DNA from: a virus
DNA length: 26,696 nt
Virus record (IMG/VR): IMGVR_UViG_3300035698_030910
Coordinates: 1-26,696 of that record
Reading direction: 5' to 3' (one strand)
The stretch's first letter is position 1. Every line of letters begins with the position of its first letter. Under the pieces are notes generated by a model. The model saw only the letters and a list, made by a program, of their open reading frames with translations. It was not told the DNA's origin and searched no databases. A program made the position numbers and the translations under genes. Shown one piece after another: positions 22,668 through 26,696 of this stretch.

Positions 22668-23945
22668 TTATCCAAATAATGCGATCTGCTCTTTTGTACG
22701 CCGCTGCACAACTTCCATAATGGCGTCATCCAGCGACCCTGCCAGTCCTACAAATCGCGCTAGGACTGGGTTTTCTTGCCCGATACGATCGAGCCTTGCA
22801 ATGACCTGGGCGTTGTCATCGGGCACCCAAGAATATTCAACGAGCAGCATATCTCCCGTAGCATGCTGTAAGCCATCAAGGCCGGTTCCGCCAGCGTTGA
22901 TCTGTAGCAGCAGAACCGCAAGGCCCGCTGCGGCCACAAAACCTCGCTTTGCAGCGTCTTTTTCCTTATCAGTGCTGCCCCAGTATATAAAGCTCTTTAT
23001 CTTGTGCTTGGCGAGCTCCTTTGCGAAGTTACTGATTACATCCCGATGAACGCATACCAGCACAATTTTCTCGAGGCCACAATCAAATTGGTCAAGTAGC
23101 CATTTAATCACAGGGCCAACTTTTATCAAGCCAATTGCGCGGCGCATCGTTGAAGTTTCTAACCATATTTCTTGCAAACCTTCCAGGCCCGCGTTCTTAA
23201 AAGCGTCCATAGCGAGTTGGCCGATCTCGTCAGTCTCTACCTGCGCCAGCTCGCTACGTGTTTTTTCCGGATCAAGATGTAAGTCAGCCACTAGCGGCTC
23301 TTTCCAATCTTTGAGCACTTGTCTTTTAGTACGGCGCAGCATATATGGGGCGAGCCTTTCTTTAAGCTCTTCCAGGTTCTTCCCGCGCTTTACCACCATA
23401 CCCCGGCCGCCATCAAACATAACGCAGTACCGGTTTTTGAAGGACCAATAATCCATGGTCTTTCTCGATATTGGTGTTTGCAGCGCTCCGGGGATGACAG
23501 CAAGCATGACCGAGTATAACCCAGATGGGTCTTTGGGGGATGGGGTTCCCGACAAACACCACACTCGCTCCGCTTTTGCTATTTCACCGTCCACGCCGTA
23601 CATTTGCTTGCCCAGAATGTTCTGGGTTCTGCCGGCGCGGTGGTTCTTCAACATTTGGAATTCGTCAGGTATCAGCACTTCCATGTTATAGGGCAGGCCT
23701 TTATCTCGAGCGTATTCGTAGCTGTAGGATTGCTGGTGCGCTTGATGGCCTAATTGCTTCATATTCGCACGCCACTGGGTTCGCACACTGGCCGGGGCTA
23801 TCACGTCGAGAGCTTCAGCGCCAATCATATTAGCTGCCGTGATTCCCTGCACCGTCTTTCCTAAGCCTGGCGCATCACAAAGTAAGCCTCTGTGCCGCTC
23901 GGCGAGGAATTTAGCGCCTTCTTCTTGATAGGGAAAAAGCTTCAC
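22668..23945 (-). CDS. SNF2-type DNA helicase/ATPase
   Basis: A 425-residue helicase of superfamily 2. Its motifs are in order: the Q-like region FPYQEEGAKFLAERHRG, Walker A DAPGLGKT (residues 24-31), Walker B-type LIPDEFQ (DEFQ, 94-97), LSGTPSP (131-137), and C-lobe INAGGTGLDG (~350) and IARLDRIGQ (~385). The last phrase is the hallmark arginine-finger region of SNF2/SMARCAL1-like remodellers. It would translocate on or reanneal DNA at forks. The start is a GTG that overlaps the DUF1508 stop (GTGA). DEFQ replaces the common DEAH. Rightward frames inside it are shadows. Confidence 0.9.
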   Translation of the reverse strand: MKLFPYQEEGAKFLAERHRGLLCDAPGLGKTVQGITAANMIGAEALDVIAPASVRTQWRANMKQLGHQAHQQSYSYEYARDKGLPYNMEVLIPDEFQMLKNHRAGRTQNILGKQMYGVDGEIAKAERVWCLSGTPSPKDPSGLYSVMLAVIPGALQTPISRKTMDYWSFKNRYCVMFDGGRGMVVKRGKNLEELKERLAPYMLRRTKRQVLKDWKEPLVADLHLDPEKTRSELAQVETDEIGQLAMDAFKNAGLEGLQEIWLETSTMRRAIGLIKVGPVIKWLLDQFDCGLEKIVLVCVHRDVISNFAKELAKHKIKSFIYWGSTDKEKDAAKRGFVAAAGLAVLLLQINAGGTGLDGLQHATGDMLLVEYSWVPDDNAQVIARLDRIGQENPVLARFVGLAGSLDDAIMEVVQRRTKEQIALFG

Positions 23946-24148
23946 TTGGTTAGATCCTCGGTTTTGAAGTAGTTTTCGATTCGAATAGCGTGTACCGCCG
24001 CTTTGGCCGCTCGCTTCGTCGTGTACTGCTCGCTGTGGCAGAGTATTTTACCGTTTCTGGCTTTTAGCCGCCAGTAGAAAAACCCCCTGTGGCCATAAGC
24101 CTTGTGTTTTATGCGTATCACTTCAAACGTCATGTGTGCACTGCTCAT
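23942..24148 (-). CDS. DUF1508 (YegP-like) protein
   Basis: A 68-residue protein with one copy of the DUF1508 fold, recognisable from the phrases GFFYWRLKARNGKILCHSEQ and YTTKRAAKAAVHAIR (residues ~20-60). In bacteria such domains are usually found in tandem pairs in YegP; here there is a single copy. The fold is a small alpha-beta domain of unknown biochemical role. It lies between a RuvC-type enzyme and a helicase, so a link with DNA repair or recombination is possible. The start is the ATG at 24148 (GGAG eight bases before, ATGA overlap). The internal ATG at 24133 is less likely. Confidence 0.75.
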   Translation of the reverse strand: MSSAHMTFEVIRIKHKAYGHRGFFYWRLKARNGKILCHSEQYTTKRAAKAAVHAIRIENYFKTEDLTK

Positions 24149-24369
24149 GGTTTTTCTCCCTGTTTCTTCTCTAGTTTTTTCTGCATTTCAAGAAACTTAT
24201 GTGCAAGCAACGCCAGAACCAGTTTCGCGCTTTCTTCAGACACATTAAGGCTTTTCAGTTCTGTCGCTGTGACTTCCAAAGGCAGGCCTATTCCAACTGT
24301 GTCGTATTGCACCTCGATAGCCAACGCCGCCATTTCTGTATCGCCTTTTACGTACATTGATACTTTCAT
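24145..24369 (-). CDS. Hypothetical early protein (74 residues)
   Basis: A 74-residue protein whose ATG at 24369 shares a base with the stop of the RuvC-like gene (TGATG); a GTG three bases upstream could also serve. It begins MKVSMYVKGDTEMAALAIEV, passes through a beta part (VQYDTVGIGLPLEVTATEL), and then forms a helix (SAKLVLALLAHKFLEMQKKL). The end is Lys/Glu-rich. The strand-helix layout resembles small phage early proteins. No catalytic motif was seen. Its stop overlaps the DUF1508 start (ATGA). Coupled on both sides, it is likely real but of unknown role. Confidence 0.6.
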   Translation of the reverse strand: MKVSMYVKGDTEMAALAIEVQYDTVGIGLPLEVTATELKSLNVSEESAKLVLALLAHKFLEMQKKLEKKQGEKP

Positions 24370-24887
24370 CACATTAAATCCCCTACGTTATCTTGCGCCT
24401 GCACGCCTTCAGCTTTGGCCAACCAGTAGGCCAACAGCACTGCTTCAGCACGACCGTCATCTTTCTTACGCGCCCACAACTCCGTGTATTTGGGGAATAG
24501 CTGGGAAGCCCTCTGCCGCGACCCTTCCTTGTCTTTTCCGATGCGCATATTGCGTTTCCACTTGGCCGCTGGAACCGTAGTGTACGGTACCTCCAGCGCA
24601 GCGAGCGCCATGTGACAAACTCCCGCCGACCAGCCAAAGTTAAACATACTGGTGACGCCCTGGCCCGGCATGGCCGATACCTCTTCGATCACTGCTTTTG
24701 TGTTGTCTCGCGCGCCGCCCCTGAGCATCTTAACCAATCCATGGAGGTCCACTGTGCGCTTTTTCCTTTTGTTAGAAAGGATGGCGACGGTTGGCATGTC
24801 GGCTACTACTATAACGCCGCTCTCAGGGTGGTAAAACGCTATTGCGCCATCGAGCCCCGGGTCTATTCCTATGAAAAACTTAAGCAC
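24369..24887 (-). CDS. RuvC-like Holliday junction resolvase
   Basis: A 172-residue protein of the RNase H-like RuvC fold. Acidic residues are in the expected positions: Asp9 in FIGIDPGLDGAIAF, Glu68 or Glu69 in AVIEEVSAMPGQG, and Asp143/Asp144 and Glu148 in KKDDGRAEAVLLAYWL. The order D-E-(D..E) matches RuvC. It would cut branched DNA made during recombination-dependent replication, before packaging. It starts at a GTG that shares a base with the stop of the previous gene (TAGTG), with AAGGA upstream. Host RuvC is also about 170 residues, so the phage enzyme is full-length. Confidence 0.87.
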   Translation of the reverse strand: MLKFFIGIDPGLDGAIAFYHPESGVIVVADMPTVAILSNKRKKRTVDLHGLVKMLRGGARDNTKAVIEEVSAMPGQGVTSMFNFGWSAGVCHMALAALEVPYTTVPAAKWKRNMRIGKDKEGSRQRASQLFPKYTELWARKKDDGRAEAVLLAYWLAKAEGVQAQDNVGDLM

Positions 24888-25657
24888 TATTCGAGGTCCT
24901 TGAGCTGGGCGTGCAGGGTGTTGAGCTGCTCCGTCGATAAGTCAAGTAGAGAGGCCTCGTTCCCAAAGCCGAGAAAAGCTAATAACCGGGGCCATGCCTC
25001 TTCGCCCTCCTTTGTAATGTATTTATCAAATAGCGGCAGAAGCTCGCTAAGCGCCTTTACATATTTCCCAGCTAAGGTGCTTTTGCTGACGGCTTTTCCT
25101 AACTTATTCACACTGCCTATAATTTCGTCCAGGCTGGTGTTTTGCGAGCGCACTAGACCCTGTATGCCCGGCGTGCCTTTGGGGGCGCTTTTCCAGAAGC
25201 GCAGCTCATCACCTCCGATCCCTCTCGCCTTTTTCTCCTTCGCCAGCTCTAAGTTGTCGACCTTAATTACCACCCCCGGCGCTGACCACCCCTTGAGCAC
25301 GCTTTCAGCGGGTACGGTATATCGTGGCGCCAAAGCTTTCTTATTTGCTATGTGCACCTGATCAACTGTGTAGCATTCGAACGCTATGGCGATATATGCC
25401 GCTAAATCCGCGTAGCTGTCCCGGTGTCCGGGTGCTCCACAAGCGATCCGCGCCAGCTTGATCATAACGCGGCCGATAGCTTCATCATGCGCAGCGCAAT
25501 TCCTGCCTTTAGCGTGGCGATTAAACACCGCCATCAATTCGGCCGCGCAGGCCATATCTGTATAAGGATCTCCGTATACTTTATGGCGTGATTTTAGGGT
25601 TGCGTCCATTGCTTCTTGGAGCACGCTACCGCGTACAGTTGCTTGATCATTTGGCAT
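24887..25657 (-). CDS. DUF6378/MazG-like protein with extra C-terminal domain
   Basis: A 256-residue protein. I start at the ATG at 25657 with AAGGA six bases before it; a TTG two codons upstream is in frame but abuts that element. Residues ~10-100 match the DUF6378/MazG-like alpha-helical pyrophosphohydrolase type (LKSRHKVYGDPYTDMACAAE, then VMIKLARIACGAPGHRDSYA and DLAAYIAIAFEC). These enzymes hydrolyse nucleoside triphosphates such as (p)ppGpp or dNTPs. Residues ~110-256 are an unrecognised extension, partly helical (STLAGKYVKALSELLPLFDK, then EEAWPRLLAFLGFGNEASLL). It overlaps the regulator's 3' end by 11 bases. The extension could bind a partner or regulate the enzyme. Confidence 0.7.
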   Translation of the reverse strand: MPNDQATVRGSVLQEAMDATLKSRHKVYGDPYTDMACAAELMAVFNRHAKGRNCAAHDEAIGRVMIKLARIACGAPGHRDSYADLAAYIAIAFECYTVDQVHIANKKALAPRYTVPAESVLKGWSAPGVVIKVDNLELAKEKKARGIGGDELRFWKSAPKGTPGIQGLVRSQNTSLDEIIGSVNKLGKAVSKSTLAGKYVKALSELLPLFDKYITKEGEEAWPRLLAFLGFGNEASLLDLSTEQLNTLHAQLKDLE

Positions 25658-25862
25658 TTTCAATCCTTTTCTGGCGTTCGTATTGCAGCATCCACTCCCG
25701 CGTGCGGCGTACTTGTTTTAAGGTAGGCGAACGGCCTGCGTGCAGATCGCTCACGAAATTTGGATTATTAAGGCATAAGCGGCCGAAAGTAGTAGGCGCC
25801 ATGCCCCCGTTGTTTTTACGGAAATCTTTAATCTCTTTTATAAATTGCTTTTCATCGGTCAT
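25647..25862 (-). CDS. Small HTH-like (Cro/C1-type) regulator
   Basis: First gene of the leftward operon. The phrases MAPTTFGRLCLNNPNFVSDL and HAGRSPTLKQVRRTREWMLQ match the short HTH proteins (XRE-like) seen in phages and proteobacterial genomes; these bind operators as repressors or Cro-like factors. Two start codons are possible: 25874 (75 residues) and 25862 (71 residues, MTDEKQ). Neither has a ribosome site. I take 25862 because the upstream TATGTT fits a -10 element. Coordinates would be 25647-25874 if the first start is used. It presumably controls this operon and the divergent prim-pol gene. It is too small to have the usual C-terminal dimerisation/cleavage domain of lambda-type CI. 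Confidence 0.65.
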   Translation of the reverse strand: MTDEKQFIKEIKDFRKNNGGMAPTTFGRLCLNNPNFVSDLHAGRSPTLKQVRRTREWMLQYERQKRIENAK

Positions 25863-25869
25863 GCAAACG

Positions 25870-25998
25870 AACATAAGTCATAACAAAATACAATGCAACA
25901 TAATAATGTATGATATTTCGAACATATTTCTCTTGCCTTTAAGTGCGCAATGAGAGTACGTTGTCAGTTCGCAGTATTACAAAAAAGGCATAAGTGGT
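25870..25998. promoter_or_regulatory. Divergent early control region
   Basis: This AT-rich gap separates the leftward regulator operon from the rightward prim-pol gene. The 6-mer AACATA occurs three times in the same direction (25870-25875, 25897-25902, 25921-25926), and CGAACATA occurs twice (25868-25875, 25919-25926). These are candidate regulator operators. On the minus strand, TTGCAT (25898-25893) and TATGTT (25875-25870) are 17 bases apart and could be a promoter; the match to consensus is only partial. No clear rightward promoter could be fixed. The region is a reasonable place for the early genetic switch, but no site is proven. Confidence 0.45.
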
Positions 25999-26696
25999 AT
26001 GAATGATAAGCTGGAGCACGCGCTGGAACTCGCACAACTAGGGTACCATGTATTCCCTATAATAGAGAACGCCAAAACTCCCGCTGTTAAATTCAAAGAA
26101 AGAGCCACCACCGATCCCGAAACTATAAAGAAATGGTGGGTGTGCCCTATCACCGGCTGGGCTCAAGATTACAACATAGGAATAGCTACCGGCAACACCG
26201 GCCTTGTCGTGGTGGATGTTGATGTGAAAGATGGCAAAAAAGGGCTAGAAAGCTATGAAGAACTGAATGAGATATACGGTTTCGACGATGCGCCTAAGGC
26301 TGTTACTACCAGCGGCGGTTTTCATCTATTCTTCAGAGCGGATGGCGGCCTGTACCGTAACAGCCAAGGTGACAATAAAGGCATAGCGCCTGATATAGAT
26401 GTGCGCGCCATGGGCGGGTATGTGGTAGCGGCCGGAAGTGTTATTGATGACAATCCATACTACTGGTGGGGGGACCAGGGTCCCGTCGCTGTTGAGTCGC
26501 TACCTGTCGTTCCTGAATGGCTCGCCAAAAAGCTGAAAGAGTATAAGCCCCGCACCGAAGCGAGTCAGGAAATTATGTCGCAGGATGAACCCGACGACAT
26601 TGAACGGGCGACCGACTATCTGAAAGAAGCCGATCCTGCTATTGAAGGCGCTGGTGGCAACCACCGAACATTCGCAGTGGCCGCTAAGGTACGGGA
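25999..26696 (+). CDS. Bifunctional primase-polymerase (prim-pol), N-terminal part
   Basis: The frame runs from the ATG at 25999 to the right edge (232 codons seen), so its 3' end is missing. Prim-pol (AEP superfamily) motifs are present: VVVDVDVKDG (Asp73, Asp75), TTSGGFHLFF (His109), and APDIDVRAMGGYVVAAGS (residues ~130-147). The extra acidic motif near residue 132 is also there. After residue ~200 a phrase AIEGAGGNHRTFAVAAKV resembles the PriCT-like start of a following helicase-linker domain, so the full protein probably has a C-terminal D5/AAA helicase. It would make primers for PolA. Ribosome site is weak (AAGTGG or AAGG). It is the only early gene transcribed rightward. Confidence 0.88.
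   Translation, partial: MNDKLEHALELAQLGYHVFPIIENAKTPAVKFKERATTDPETIKKWWVCPITGWAQDYNIGIATGNTGLVVVDVDVKDGKKGLESYEELNEIYGFDDAPKAVTTSGGFHLFFRADGGLYRNSQGDNKGIAPDIDVRAMGGYVVAAGSVIDDNPYYWWGDQGPVAVESLPVVPEWLAKKLKEYKPRTEASQEIMSQDEPDDIERATDYLKEADPAIEGAGGNHRTFAVAAKVR

Noticed and set aside
24612-25361. 249-residue rightward reading frame
   Set aside because: It overlaps the RuvC-like and MazG-like genes, whose motifs are clear, and has no promoter or ribosome site.
1-26696. tRNA genes, CRISPR arrays, insertion sequences and a diversity-generating retroelement
   Set aside because: No cloverleaf with a typical T-loop, no regularly spaced repeats, no transposase and no reverse transcriptase motif (YxDD) were seen in reading both strands.

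Overview
The window is a contiguous piece of a short-tailed, tailed-phage genome (podovirus-type), most likely temperate and infecting a Gram-negative proteobacterium. The evidence is an acidic scaffold protein next to a major capsid protein, an adaptor, a tail-nozzle protein and four alanine/glycine-rich internal (ejection-type) proteins. There is no tape-measure, sheath or major tail-tube gene. A complete tyrosine integrase points to temperate ability. The host guess is inference, resting mainly on the GapR/DUF2312, YegP-like DUF1508 and T7 Gp13-like families. Terminase, portal and lysis genes are not in the window and presumably lie to its left or right.

Layout. Positions 3-14578 (+ strand) form the virion module: a 5'-truncated DNRLRE-domain protein, two unknown small proteins, scaffold, major capsid protein, probable head decoration protein, an unknown acidic/basic protein, adaptor, tail nozzle with an inserted repeat region, a Gp13/GNAT-like protein and four internal virion proteins. 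Many of these genes overlap by 1-4 bases. A sigma70-like promoter sits just before the scaffold gene. Positions 14659-14930 hold a cold-shock-domain gene and a hairpin/T-tract terminator. The integrase (14996-15850) follows and faces a long leftward operon.

Positions 25874-15868 (- strand) form an almost gap-free early operon of about 20 genes. In order of transcription it encodes: a small HTH-like regulator; a MazG-like (DUF6378) protein; a RuvC-like resolvase; a small unknown protein; a DUF1508 protein; a SNF2-type helicase; an unknown Lys/Ala-rich protein; a Cas4-like DUF2800 nuclease; a DUF2815 single-strand-binding protein; a run of small proteins that includes a GapR homologue and a zinc-ribbon protein; a family-A DNA polymerase; and a 70-residue protein. 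Together these look like a self-contained replication and recombination cassette. Divergently, at 25999-26696 (+), a primase-polymerase runs off the right edge. The AT-rich gap 25875-25998 between it and the regulator is the probable early control region.

How the parts may work together (inference): prim-pol primes and PolA extends; the DUF2815 protein coats single strands; the DUF2800 nuclease and helicase prepare and remodel DNA; and the RuvC-like enzyme resolves branches before packaging into the particle made by the rightward genes. The integrase lies between late and early modules with phage genes on both sides. If attP is next to int, as is usual, this DNA comes from an unintegrated phage molecule. 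Base composition is uneven: the first 600 bases are AT-rich, and the hexamer CGGCCG is absent from the first 6.1 kb but very frequent afterwards, which suggests mosaic ancestry.
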